Position numbers and translations under genes: made by a program. Source: SZAS-103 sp038323475 (GTDB lineage Bacteria; Pseudomonadota; Gammaproteobacteria; Xanthomonadales; Xanthomonadaceae). From it: DNA of 64,000 bases. The DNA lies in NCBI GenBank assembly GCA_038323475.1, contig JBBQHA010000002.1:3094-67093 (forward strand), in the 5' to 3' direction. Each line of letters opens with the position of its first letter. Within the stretch, counting starts at the first letter, position 1. Positions 32,222 to 40,254 of this stretch are shown here, in pieces. The notes beneath the pieces are model-generated. The model searched no databases. It had not been told where the DNA came from and worked only from the letters and a program-made list of their open reading frames with translations.

Positions 32222-33127
32222 ATGCATCCGCCCGCACGTCCATCGCTGTCGCCGCGCCATTGGCCGGGCTGGATCGGCGTCGGCATCGGCTGGATCGCCG
32301 GACGGTTGCCGTGGCCGCTGCAGCGCGCGCTGGGGCGCGCGATCGGCACATTATTGTACGTCGCCGTGCCCGCGCGTCGGCGCGCTGCCAGGATCAACTT
32401 CGCGTTGTGCTTTCCCGAACTCGACGAGCCCGCGCGCAAGCGGTTGCTGCACGCGCATTTCGCCGCGCTCGGCGTCGGCCTGTTCGAATTCGCGCGCGCG
32501 TGGTGGGGTTCGATCGCGCCGCTGCGACGGACCGTGCGCATCGACGGACTCGAACACCTCGTCGCGGCGACCGCTGCTGGGCGCGGAGCGTTGCTGGTGT
32601 CCGGGCATTTCATGAATCTGGAAATCTGCGGCCGGCTGCTCTGCGACCACGTGCCGCTGGCCGGCATGTACCGTCGCCATCGCGGCGCGGTCATGGAATG
32701 GGCCGTGCTGCGCGGGCGCCTGCGTTATGCGCGCGCGATGTTCCGCCAGCAGGAATTGCGCCCCGCTTTGCGCCTGCTCAAGGATGGCGGCGTGCTGTGG
32801 TACGCGCCGGACCAGGACATGCTCGGCAAGGACACCGTGTTCGCGCCGTTCTTCGGCATCCCGGCGGCGACGATCACCGCGACGCACCAGCTCGCGCGCC
32901 TATCGGGCTGCGCCGTGCTGCCGTTCTTCCACCATCGCGAAGGCGGCCGCTACGTGCTGCGGATCGCGCCGCCGCTCGCGGATTTCCCCTCGCACGACGT
33001 CACTGCCGACACGGCCCGCGTCAATGCAGCGATCGAGGCGATGGTGCGCGAGGCGCCCGCGCAATACCTGTGGATCCATCGCCGCTTCAAGCGCAGGCCG
33101 GAAGGCGCACCGGCGGTCGACTACTGA
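32222..33127 (+). CDS. lpxL: lipid A biosynthesis lauroyl acyltransferase (LpxL/HtrB family)
   Basis: It encodes 301 residues. The N-terminus is a hydrophobic anchor (WIGVGIGWIAGRLPWPLQRA). The HX4E catalytic motif is in LLVSGHFMNLEICGRLLC, and the segment GVLWYAPDQDMLGKDTVFAPFFG is characteristic of Kdo2-lipid IVA acyltransferases. The C-terminal YLWIHRRFKRRPEG is also typical. It acts after the divergent waaA. Whether it transfers the primary or secondary acyl chain cannot be settled from sequence. Confidence 0.9.
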   Translation: MHPPARPSLSPRHWPGWIGVGIGWIAGRLPWPLQRALGRAIGTLLYVAVPARRRAARINFALCFPELDEPARKRLLHAHFAALGVGLFEFARAWWGSIAPLRRTVRIDGLEHLVAATAAGRGALLVSGHFMNLEICGRLLCDHVPLAGMYRRHRGAVMEWAVLRGRLRYARAMFRQQELRPALRLLKDGGVLWYAPDQDMLGKDTVFAPFFGIPAATITATHQLARLSGCAVLPFFHHREGGRYVLRIAPPLADFPSHDVTADTARVNAAIEAMVREAPAQYLWIHRRFKRRPEGAPAVDY

Positions 33128-33136
33128 GCCGCGGGA

Positions 33137-33895
33137 TCAATCGCGCGAGGTGTCGCGCGTTGCCTCGTGCAGCTTCGCGTATTTCAGGAACGCATAGAAC
33201 GCATGCACGCGCGCGGCGATGAAGCCCGCCCAGCCGTTGAGGAAATAGCGCTTGATGAAATAGAAACGTGCGAATGCGACCCACGGGTAGAACAGCATGC
33301 GCAGACCGACGAACCGGGTGCCACGCGCACGCTTGTGTTCGACCATCCCGCTGGAATAGCGGTTGATCTTCTCCACGCGAACCGCGATGTCCGCCTCGCC
33401 GCGATGGCAGAACGGGGCGCGCAGGTCGATGACGTTGCCCTGCACTTCCGGTTCGGCATGGATCGGCACCGCATTCATGCGCCCGCGCGAACGGCGGAAC
33501 AGCCGCAGCTGCCAGTTCGGCAGCGTGCGCGGATGCGTCCAGCGCCAGAACAGCCATTCCTGCCGCGGCAGGCGATAACCATCGGCGCGCGGCGCGGCGA
33601 GTTCGCGCTCGATCTCGGCACGGCCCGATTCGAGCAAGAATTCGTCAGCATCCAGCAACAGCGTCCAGTCGTGCCTGGCAAGGTCCAGCGCGGCCTGTTT
33701 CTGCAGCGCGTATCCGGCGAAGGCCTGCGTGTGCACGCGCGCGCCATGGCGTTGCGCGATCGCGACGGTCGCGTCGGTCGAACCCGAATCGAGCACGACG
33801 AGCTCGTCGCAGAACGCGAGCGATGCCAGGCATGCATCCAGCGTCGCCGCGTTGTCGAGCGTGGTGACCACGGCGCTGAGTGGCGGGCGGTTCAA
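33137..33895 (-). CDS. LPS-core glycosyltransferase family 2 (WaaE/KdtX-like)
   Basis: It encodes 252 residues. A GT2 domain starts PPLSAVVTTLDNAATLDACL, with LVVLDSGSTDATVAIAQRHG and the metal-binding DADEFL. The later segments EWLFWRWTHPRTLPNWQLRL and VEHKRARGTRFVGLRMLFYP are typical of WaaE-like enzymes that add a sugar to the LPS inner core. The start appears to be TTG at 33895 overlapping the stop of the ligase-like gene (TTGA), with GGAATGG upstream. No ATG or GTG start lies closer to the conserved domain. Confidence 0.87.
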   Translation of the reverse strand: MNRPPLSAVVTTLDNAATLDACLASLAFCDELVVLDSGSTDATVAIAQRHGARVHTQAFAGYALQKQAALDLARHDWTLLLDADEFLLESGRAEIERELAAPRADGYRLPRQEWLFWRWTHPRTLPNWQLRLFRRSRGRMNAVPIHAEPEVQGNVIDLRAPFCHRGEADIAVRVEKINRYSSGMVEHKRARGTRFVGLRMLFYPWVAFARFYFIKRYFLNGWAGFIAARVHAFYAFLKYAKLHEATRDTSRD

Positions 33896-35196
33896 CGCGG
33901 TTCCATTCCGGACGCGTCGTTTGCAGGCTGTGCGGGAGTACGCGACGCAACGGGCGAGGCGGCGTCCTCGCCGAACAACGCCCCCGCGTACAGCGCCGTC
34001 AGCAGCAAGGTCAGCCCGCCCCAGAAGCTCGAATAGAACGCCAGGTGCGTGTTCAGCGGAAACACCGTCACCGCAAGCGCGACCGCCGGGATCGCCGCAC
34101 GCGCGCGCGCCGCGGGCGCCGCCCAGCGCCAGGCACGGATCGCGATGGCCGCGCCGATCGACCACAGCAGCAGGCCGATCGCGCCGGTTTCACTGAGGAG
34201 CTCCAGCACGATCTGGTGCGCATGCAGCGCGCCGCCAGCTCCCCACTCAGGCGGAGCGGACAGCTTGGGCGCGCAGCCCGCATAGGCATCGCGATAACCG
34301 CGCACGCCGACGCCATTGAGCGGATGTTCGCGGACCATGCACGCGGCCGCTTCCCAGATCCGCAACCGCCCGGACAATGCGTGGTCGAGTCCGGCCGCAT
34401 CGCCCGAGAAGGCCGCTTCGGTCCGTTCGATGCGCTGGTGCAGGTCGCGCGGGAAAATCACCGCGAGCACCGAGAGGCTGATGACTCCGACCGCAAACAC
34501 GGCGAGCAGGCGCTTCCATCCGAGCAGGCGCCAGCCACCGATCAGCAGCGCGAGGCCGAACGTCAGCCATGCCGCGCGCGAACCCGCGAGCAGGATCACC
34601 GCGCCGACCAGCAACGCCACCGCGAGCCAGCCGAGCATGCCGGCGCGCCGCGCCGCGATCCCGAGCGGAAACGCGGCGAGGCTCGCAAGGACCTGGCCCA
34701 GGCGCGGATGCTTCGCGCCGAAAATTCCGCTGATGCGATCCGTGCTCGCGAGGCCACCGATGCTCCAGCCGGTTGCGGCCTGCAGCAGGCCGTCGAAGGT
34801 CCACGCCAGCGCAATGGCCGCGATGCCGGTGTACACGATGCGACGATCGTCGTCGCGATGCACCGCGATCGCCGCCAGCCACAGGAACGGCAGGAAGCGC
34901 AGGTCCACCGCGACTTCGCGCAGGCTGCGCAGGGGGTCGATCGCATCGGTGCCGGACAGCAGTTCCGGCAGCCAGTAGCTGAAGAACAGCGCGCTCGTGA
35001 GTGCCCATGCCTCGCGGCTGAGCAATGCATCGCCGCCACGGAAACGGCGCACGCCGAGCCATGCCGCGGTGATGATCGCGCCGAGCGACAACGCGACTTC
35101 GCCGACCCCTGGCCATGGCCATAGCGCGACGCACGCGAGCACCCACCAAGGCGCCCAGCGCGCGCGCACGGTGGCGTCAGCCGGCGAGGCTTGCAT
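33892..35196 (-). CDS. O-antigen ligase / polymerase-like membrane protein
   Basis: It encodes 434 residues with about ten hydrophobic helices (for example WAPWWVLACVALWPWPGVG, LGWLAVALLVGAVILLAGSR and LLAVFAVGVISLSVLAVIF). The WaaL-type periplasmic loop follows GRLRIWEAAACMVREHPLNG and GVGVRGYRDAY, with HAHQIVLELLSETGAIGLLL after it. That is the Wzy_C/O-antigen ligase arrangement. The start at 35196 overlaps the GT4 gene by 20 bases. It probably joins polysaccharide to the lipid A core; polymerase activity is the alternative. Confidence 0.87.
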   Translation of the reverse strand: MQASPADATVRARWAPWWVLACVALWPWPGVGEVALSLGAIITAAWLGVRRFRGGDALLSREAWALTSALFFSYWLPELLSGTDAIDPLRSLREVAVDLRFLPFLWLAAIAVHRDDDRRIVYTGIAAIALAWTFDGLLQAATGWSIGGLASTDRISGIFGAKHPRLGQVLASLAAFPLGIAARRAGMLGWLAVALLVGAVILLAGSRAAWLTFGLALLIGGWRLLGWKRLLAVFAVGVISLSVLAVIFPRDLHQRIERTEAAFSGDAAGLDHALSGRLRIWEAAACMVREHPLNGVGVRGYRDAYAGCAPKLSAPPEWGAGGALHAHQIVLELLSETGAIGLLLWSIGAAIAIRAWRWAAPAARARAAIPAVALAVTVFPLNTHLAFYSSFWGGLTLLLTALYAGALFGEDAASPVASRTPAQPANDASGMEPR

Positions 35197-36286
35197 ACAG
35201 CGCGAGGGTGTCGGATTGCATGCGCGCAAGGGTATAACGATCCGGCAGCGGAATCGCCGGGCGCGGCGCATCCAGCAACGACTTCGCGCGCGCCGCAAGT
35301 GCTCCGGCATCGGCGAGCGCGACTGCGCCGCCCGGAAACAGTTCGCGCAGCAATTCGCCGACGCCGCCATGGTCCCAGCCGAGCACGGCGCGTCCGCTGC
35401 ACAGCGCTTCGACCACGGTGCGGCCGAATGCCTCGGGCTGATCGGAGAGCTGCAGCACCAGGTCGGACAACGCATACAACTCGCGCATCTGCGCGAGCGG
35501 CGCGGTGTATGCGACCGCGTCGACGACGCCCAGCGCCTTGGCATGCGCGCGCAGTTCGGCGAGATAGCGCCCGCGTCCGGGCTGGTCGACGCCGGCCATC
35601 AGCAATCGTGCATCGGCCCCGTCCGTGCGCAGACGCGCAAGCAGCCGCAACGCATGCGCGTGCCCCTTGAGGCGCGTCCCACGCGCGGGCAGCAGCAGCA
35701 ATCGTCCACCGGCGAGTTGCGGATATTTCTGCAGGAACCGCGCGTTCCACGCACCGTCCGGCGCGGCGTCGCGCGGGAACATCTTCGGATCGACGCCGCG
35801 GGGAATGACCGCCAGGCGTCCTGGATCGGTGCGCGGATAATGCCGCAACGCGTAGTCGCGCACGGTGCCGGATACGCAGATCGTGCGCTCGCCGCGAAGC
35901 ATCACCGCGCTGTAGCGGCCGGGAGAATTCAGGCCATGCATGGTGGTGACGAAATGCGGCGGTGCGTCCATGCCGCGCAGCGCGGCCACCGCAAGCCAGG
36001 CCGGCAGGCGCGAACGTGCATGCACGATGTCAGCATCCGTTTCGCGGAACAGGCGCCGCAACGCGGGGATGTGCCGCAATGTCAGCAACGACTTGCGGCC
36101 GATCGGCAACGCGATGTGTTCCGCGCCGATCGCGCGCAATGCCTCCACGAGGACGCCGCCGGCAGACACCACGATGGCACGGTGGCCGGCATCGCACAGG
36201 GCCGCGGCGATTTCCAGGGTGGATCGTTCGACGCCGCCGGCATCCAGCGCCGGCAGCAGTTGCACGACGGTCAGCGGGCGCGTCAC
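35177..36286 (-). CDS. glycosyltransferase family 4
   Basis: It encodes 369 residues from a GTG start. The GT-B fold shows VVQLLPALDAGGVERSTLEI at the start, the middle segment LAVIPRGVDPKMFP, and a C-terminal nucleotide-sugar site (LSDQPEAFGRTVVEALCSGR then VLGWDHGGVGELLREL) with the E-X7-E pattern. It belongs with the two following genes to an LPS core or O-chain operon. The sugar donor is unknown. Confidence 0.9.
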   Translation of the reverse strand: MTRPLTVVQLLPALDAGGVERSTLEIAAALCDAGHRAIVVSAGGVLVEALRAIGAEHIALPIGRKSLLTLRHIPALRRLFRETDADIVHARSRLPAWLAVAALRGMDAPPHFVTTMHGLNSPGRYSAVMLRGERTICVSGTVRDYALRHYPRTDPGRLAVIPRGVDPKMFPRDAAPDGAWNARFLQKYPQLAGGRLLLLPARGTRLKGHAHALRLLARLRTDGADARLLMAGVDQPGRGRYLAELRAHAKALGVVDAVAYTAPLAQMRELYALSDLVLQLSDQPEAFGRTVVEALCSGRAVLGWDHGGVGELLRELFPGGAVALADAGALAARAKSLLDAPRPAIPLPDRYTLARMQSDTLALYASLAG

Positions 36287-36299
36287 GGCCCGATGTTGC

Positions 36300-36491
36300 T
36301 CAGTCGATCAGCACGTACAGCGCGCCGCAGTACGGGCACTTGCACGGACCTTCTTCCTCGATCGGCAGGTAGACGCGCGGGTGGGAATTCCACAATGCCA
36401 TCGACGGCATCGGGCACGACAGCGGCAAGTCCGCGCGCACGACCTCGTAGCGGTTTTCGGCATTCGCCTGGGCGATCGGCTGGCTGGTCAT
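36300..36491 (-). CDS. small zinc-finger domain protein (CHCC type)
   Basis: It encodes 63 residues. The pattern LSCPMP...NSHPRVYLPIE...CKCPYCGALYVL gives Cys, His and a CPYC pair as likely zinc ligands, as in the CHCC zinc-finger family related to a mitochondrial complex I subunit. The family is common in Proteobacteria and its role is not established. It lies 13 bases upstream of the GT4 gene and probably shares its transcript. Confidence 0.85.
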   Translation of the reverse strand: MTSQPIAQANAENRYEVVRADLPLSCPMPSMALWNSHPRVYLPIEEEGPCKCPYCGALYVLID

Positions 36492-36821
36492 GATGCGAAT
36501 CCGTTGCGACTGCCGCCATTGTAACCGTGCCATGCCGGCAAAAACGCTCGGTTACCGTGAACGCGGCCTGCCGTGCCGTGGCGACGGGACGGGACGGGAC
36601 GACGATCGCAGGACTCGCTTTCCAGGCAGCCCGATTGCGGACACGCAAAATGCGTCGCCTGGCCAGCGCTCTCCCGCTGGCTTCCTGGATGATGTTGTTG
36701 GCATGCCCGTAGCCTGCCTGTATCGTCCATGGTGCCGCAGCGGCTGTGGCAATCGTGCGCCGCGGGATGGCAACCGGATCCGCAGCATCCTCCACTCATC
36801 CAGATTCCAGGGGAAAGATCC
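36492..36821. other. 330-base intergenic region, no gene recognised
   Basis: It holds the promoter side of the minus-strand zinc-finger gene and of the plus-strand lipoprotein gene. A 7-bp inverted repeat GTAACCG/CGGTTAC is at 36521-36527 and 36549-36555. A short tandem run of GACGG units lies near 36582-36603. Open frames in all directions here lack start signals or similarity I can recognise. Confidence 0.5.
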
Positions 36822-37085
36822 ATGCGCATTCTTGCGACGATGACGATCGTGTGTGCCGTTCTGTGCAGCGGCTGCGCGACGCACGATCCGGCAGGCAACA
36901 TCAGAAGCGCCCGGCTCAGCAACTATGCCGGGATGGCCAGGTCTGAACTCGGAAAGATGCACTGCGACCGCGACTTCAGGTTTGTCAGTTCGGCTGACGG
37001 CGAAGAGGTTTACCAGGCGACCTGCACAAGCGGGACGACGCAGTTGCTGGAGTGCGATGGAGTCGCCTGCAGACCCGTGAAATGA
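36822..37085 (+). CDS. small lipoprotein of unknown function
   Basis: It encodes 87 residues. GGGGAAAG precedes ATG 36822. The signal ends CAVLCSGCAT, giving a lipidated Cys near residue 18. The mature part has Cys at MHCDRDF, QATCTSG, LLECDG and VACRPV, which could form two disulfides. No family is recognised. It stands alone between divergently oriented neighbours. Confidence 0.65.
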   Translation: MRILATMTIVCAVLCSGCATHDPAGNIRSARLSNYAGMARSELGKMHCDRDFRFVSSADGEEVYQATCTSGTTQLLECDGVACRPVK

Positions 37086-37101
37086 CGCCTCCGCTGCGAC
37101 T

Positions 37102-37197
37102 GGCCATGGAACTCCGGTTCCATGGCCGATCGGCGCCATCCATCGGGGTCGATCACGCATGCGACCGCCGAGGCATGGCTCCGTAGCCGACCCCGAT
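37102..37197. terminator. two strong hairpins between convergent genes, without U-tracts
   Basis: GGCCATGGAAC (37102-37112) pairs perfectly with GTTCCATGGCC (37117-37127) around TCCG. ATCGGGGTCG (37142-37151) pairs perfectly with CGACCCCGAT (37188-37197). They fill the 118 bases between the plus-strand lipoprotein gene and the minus-strand pirin gene and could act as a bidirectional terminator or mRNA 3' barrier. Neither hairpin is followed by a T-run. Confidence 0.5.
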
Positions 37198-37203
37198 CGC
37201 GCG

Positions 37204-37905
37204 CTACGGCAAGTCGAACACCAGCGCTTCGCTGTCGGTCTCGGCACGCAATCGCAACTCGGAAATTGCAGTGACGCCCACGGCATCGCCGGCATCGAGC
37301 TGGATGTCGTCGCCGAGGCGCAAGCTGCCGCGCACGACCTGCACCCAAACCCGGCGGCCTTCCGCGATGGCGAGCGAAACGCCTTCGCCGGTCGCCAGCA
37401 CGGTCGCATACATGCGCGCGTCCTGGCGGATCGCCAGCGATCCCTCGGCGCCATCGGGCGAAGCCACCAGTCGCAGCACCCCGCTTCGCAATGCGACCGG
37501 ATAGTGCTGCTGCGCGTATCCGGGCTTGGCATTGATCCGGTTCGGCTGGATCCACACCTGCAGGAAGTGCACGGGTTCGTCCTGCGATGCGTTGAACTCG
37601 CTGTGTTCGATGCCGCTGCCCGCGCTCATGCATTGCACGTCCCCGGGCCGGATCACCGAACCGGTGCCGATGCTGTCGCGGTGCTGCAGCGCGCCTTCGA
37701 TCACGTACGAGATGATTTCCATGTTCGCGTGCGAATGCGGAGGGAATCCGCCGCCCGCCGCGACCCGGTCCTCGTTGAGCACGCGCAGCGGGCCGAAGCC
37801 CATCCACGCGGGGTCGTGGTAACCCGCGAACGAGAACGTGTGCTGGCTGTCGAGCCAGCCGTGGGTCGCGTGGCCGCGTTCGCCGGAACGTCGCAACAGG
37901 ATCAT
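37204..37905 (-). CDS. pirin family protein
   Basis: This double-cupin protein of 233 residues starts RRSGERGHATHGWLDSQHTF. The N-terminal cupin has the metal ligands in FPPHSHANMEIISYVIEGAL and HRDSIGTG, then SAGSGIEHSEFNAS. This is the short pirin type (YhaK/YhhW-like), some members of which have quercetin dioxygenase activity. The role here is unknown. It lies 14 bases downstream of the YceI stop on the same strand side, so a shared transcript is possible. Confidence 0.9.
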   Translation of the reverse strand: MILLRRSGERGHATHGWLDSQHTFSFAGYHDPAWMGFGPLRVLNEDRVAAGGGFPPHSHANMEIISYVIEGALQHRDSIGTGSVIRPGDVQCMSAGSGIEHSEFNASQDEPVHFLQVWIQPNRINAKPGYAQQHYPVALRSGVLRLVASPDGAEGSLAIRQDARMYATVLATGEGVSLAIAEGRRVWVQVVRGSLRLGDDIQLDAGDAVGVTAISELRLRAETDSEALVFDLP

Positions 37906-37919
37906 GGGAATGGCCGCGC

Positions 37920-38516
37920 CTACTTCTTCGGGGAGAACGCTTCCATGGTGATGTGCAGCACGACCTCGTCGCTGACGTTCGGCACGTACTTGGCGACGCC
38001 GAAATCGCTGCGCTTGATCGTCGTGGTGGCATCGAAGCCTGCCGCCTGCACACCGCGCATCGGATGCACGCCGATCTTGTTGACGGTCACCTCGAGGGTC
38101 ACCGGCTTGGTCACGCCGTGGATGGTGAGGTCGCCGGCGACTGCGAGCTTGCCCGTGCCGGTCGCGGTCACGGTCGTGCTCTGGAACGTCGCGGTCGGGA
38201 ACTTGCCTGCATCGAAGAAGGCGTCGGTCACCAGTTCGTCGTCGAGGTCCTTCACGCCGACGCTGACGCCCGCGATCGGGATGTTCACCTGGATGCTGGA
38301 CTTGGTCGGGTCTTTCGCGTCGAACAGGAAGTCGCCCTCGACCTTGGCGAAATGCCCGGTAATGTGCGAGTAGCCGAAGTGCGTGTAGCTGAATTCCACC
38401 TGCGTATGGTTCGGGTCGATCACGTACGGATCGGCCGCGAACGCGGTGCTGGAAGCCAGTGCAAGCGCGGCGGCGAGCGCGACGCTGCGGATCGTGTTGG
38501 TCTTCTGGAAATGCAT
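37920..38516 (-). CDS. YceI-family periplasmic protein
   Basis: It encodes 198 residues with a signal peptide (NTIRSVALAAALALASSTAFA). The lipocalin-like YceI domain begins YVIDPNHTQVEFSYTHFGYS and includes GDLTIHGVTKPVTLEVTV and DFGVAKYVPNVSDEVVLHI. The family binds polyisoprenoids or similar amphiphiles in the periplasm. AGGAG lies seven bases before ATG 38516. It follows the nitroreductase gene by 58 bases on the same strand. Confidence 0.93.
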   Translation of the reverse strand: MHFQKTNTIRSVALAAALALASSTAFAADPYVIDPNHTQVEFSYTHFGYSHITGHFAKVEGDFLFDAKDPTKSSIQVNIPIAGVSVGVKDLDDELVTDAFFDAGKFPTATFQSTTVTATGTGKLAVAGDLTIHGVTKPVTLEVTVNKIGVHPMRGVQAAGFDATTTIKRSDFGVAKYVPNVSDEVVLHITMEAFSPKK

Positions 38517-38574
38517 GCGTGTGCTCCTTGGGTTCGTGATATCGGTTGCCAACGGCTGTTGCGGGTTCAGGCGG

Positions 38575-39174
38575 TCATTCGATGCGGCAGGCTTCGTCGA
38601 ATGCCAGGCGCGGCGAGCGCGGGAACAGCACGGCCGGATCGGGATCGCCATAACCCAGCGCGACCAGGAAATTGGATTTGACCTTGCCGCCCGCGAAGAA
38701 CGCCGCATCGACCTTCGCGTTGTCGAAGCCCGACATCGGCCCGCAATCCAGCCCGATCGAGCGCGCCGCGAGGATGAAATAGCCGCCCTGCAGGGTCGCG
38801 TTGCGGAAGCCGGTGGTCTCGATCAACGGCTGGTTGCCTTCGAACCAGGCCTTCGCGTCCGTGTGCGGGAACAGGTACGGCAACTTCTCGTAGAATGCGT
38901 AATCGGTCGCGATGATCGCGGTGACGGGCGCGCGCATGGTCTTTGCGCGGTTGCCCTCGCTCAGAGCTGGCTCGAGCTTGCGCCTGCCCTCATCGGACGC
39001 CACGAACACGATCCGCGCCGGCGAGCAGTTCGCGCTGGTCGGGCCCCATTTCATGAGGTCGTACAACGCATGCAACTGGGCTTCGCTGACCGGCTTGTCC
39101 TGCCACGCATTCTGGGTACGCGCGTGGCGGAACAACTGGTCGAGCGCTGCATCGGGGAGGATCGGCTGCGTCAT
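38575..39174 (-). CDS. nitroreductase family protein, malonic semialdehyde reductase (RutE)-like
   Basis: This protein of 199 residues starts LPDAALDQLFRHARTQNAW and has the RutE-type segment ALYDLMKWGPTSANCSPARI that binds FMN. It then has GGYFILAARSIGLDCGPMSG and NFLVALGYGDPDPAVLFPRS. The closest known activity is NADPH reduction of malonic semialdehyde or related substrates; without other rut genes nearby, pyrimidine catabolism is not implied. It is divergent from the ELM1-family gene. Confidence 0.87.
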   Translation of the reverse strand: MTQPILPDAALDQLFRHARTQNAWQDKPVSEAQLHALYDLMKWGPTSANCSPARIVFVASDEGRRKLEPALSEGNRAKTMRAPVTAIIATDYAFYEKLPYLFPHTDAKAWFEGNQPLIETTGFRNATLQGGYFILAARSIGLDCGPMSGFDNAKVDAAFFAGGKVKSNFLVALGYGDPDPAVLFPRSPRLAFDEACRIE

Positions 39175-39283
39175 GGGATTCCAGATGGGAGATTGCGGAT
39201 GAGACTGCAAGTGTAGTGTTGCATTTTCGGGATAACATCCCCCGGACCACAACAATCCTTCTCGCGACTGGAACGACCTCCAC

Positions 39284-40240
39284 ATGGCGTCGACACCAAC
39301 CACTTGGGTACTCACCGATGGCCGCGCCGGCAACGAGCGACAGGCCATGGCGCTGGCGCATGCCTTGTCGGCCGCAACGCCGCGCGTGTGGCGGCTGGAA
39401 GCGCAGGCGCCCTGGAGCTGGGCCGCGCCGCGGGTCTTGCCAGGCAGCGAGCGCGCGTTCGGCAAACTGTTCGAAGTGACCCTCGCCGAACCGCCGACGC
39501 TCGCGATCGGTTGCGGCAGGCAGGCGGCACTCGCGACACGTCTGCTGCGCAAGGCCGGCGCGCGCTGCGTGCAGATCCTCGACCCGCGCACCGATCCGCG
39601 CCATTGGGATGCGGTGATCGCACCGGAACACGATGGCCTGCGCGGCCCGAACGTGGTTACCGCCGTCGGCAGCCTGCACGACGTCGATGCGGACTGGCTC
39701 GCAAAGGCGCGCGCGCGTTACCCGCAATTCGGCACCCTGCACGCGCCGCGCACCCTGCTGCTGCTCGGCGGCCCGATCGGCGGCGTCCCGCTGGATGCCG
39801 CGTGGTGGAAGCGCACCGCCGAGGTCCTGCGCGTCCGCCATCGACGCGACGGCGGCAGCCTGTCGGTCTGCGCCTCGCCGCGTACGCCTGCGTGGTTGAT
39901 CGCGGCCGCGCAGGCCGACCTGTCCGACCTGCACGGCGCATTCTGGTTCACCTCCAAGGATGGGCCGAATCCTTATGCCGGCATGCTCGCCTGGGCCGAG
40001 CGCATCGTGGTGACGCCGGATTCGGTCAACATGATTTCCGAAGCCATCGCGACCACTGCGCCCGTGCTCGTCGCCTCGCCCGAACTCGCGCGCGGCCGCC
40101 ACGGACGCTTCATCAAGTCGCTGATCGCCGGCGGACGCGTGCATGCGCTGGATGCCGATACCGTCGCTGCTGCGACGGCGAGACCGCTGGTCGAATTGCC
40201 TGCCATCGTGTCCGCGGTGCGCAAGCTGATCCGGGTCTGA
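39284..40240 (+). CDS. mitochondrial fission ELM1 family protein
   Basis: This protein of 318 residues begins TWVLTDGRAGNERQAMALAH. It has the ELM1 hallmarks DPRTDPRHWDAVIAPEHDGL, NVVTAVGSLHDVD and the GT-B-like C-terminal VTPDSVNMISEAIATTAPVL. Bacterial members are predicted nucleotide-sugar-binding or glycosyltransferase-like proteins of unknown role, often near lipid A genes. It ends 14 bases from the convergent glnE. Confidence 0.88.
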   Translation: MASTPTTWVLTDGRAGNERQAMALAHALSAATPRVWRLEAQAPWSWAAPRVLPGSERAFGKLFEVTLAEPPTLAIGCGRQAALATRLLRKAGARCVQILDPRTDPRHWDAVIAPEHDGLRGPNVVTAVGSLHDVDADWLAKARARYPQFGTLHAPRTLLLLGGPIGGVPLDAAWWKRTAEVLRVRHRRDGGSLSVCASPRTPAWLIAAAQADLSDLHGAFWFTSKDGPNPYAGMLAWAERIVVTPDSVNMISEAIATTAPVLVASPELARGRHGRFIKSLIAGGRVHALDADTVAAATARPLVELPAIVSAVRKLIRV

Positions 40241-40254
40241 AGCAAGGCGCCGCG

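Noticed and set aside
32158..32694. Longer N-terminus of the Kdo transferase
   Set aside because: It would run antisense through the start of the lpxL-like gene. ATG 32157 gives the usual family N-terminus with the membrane anchor.
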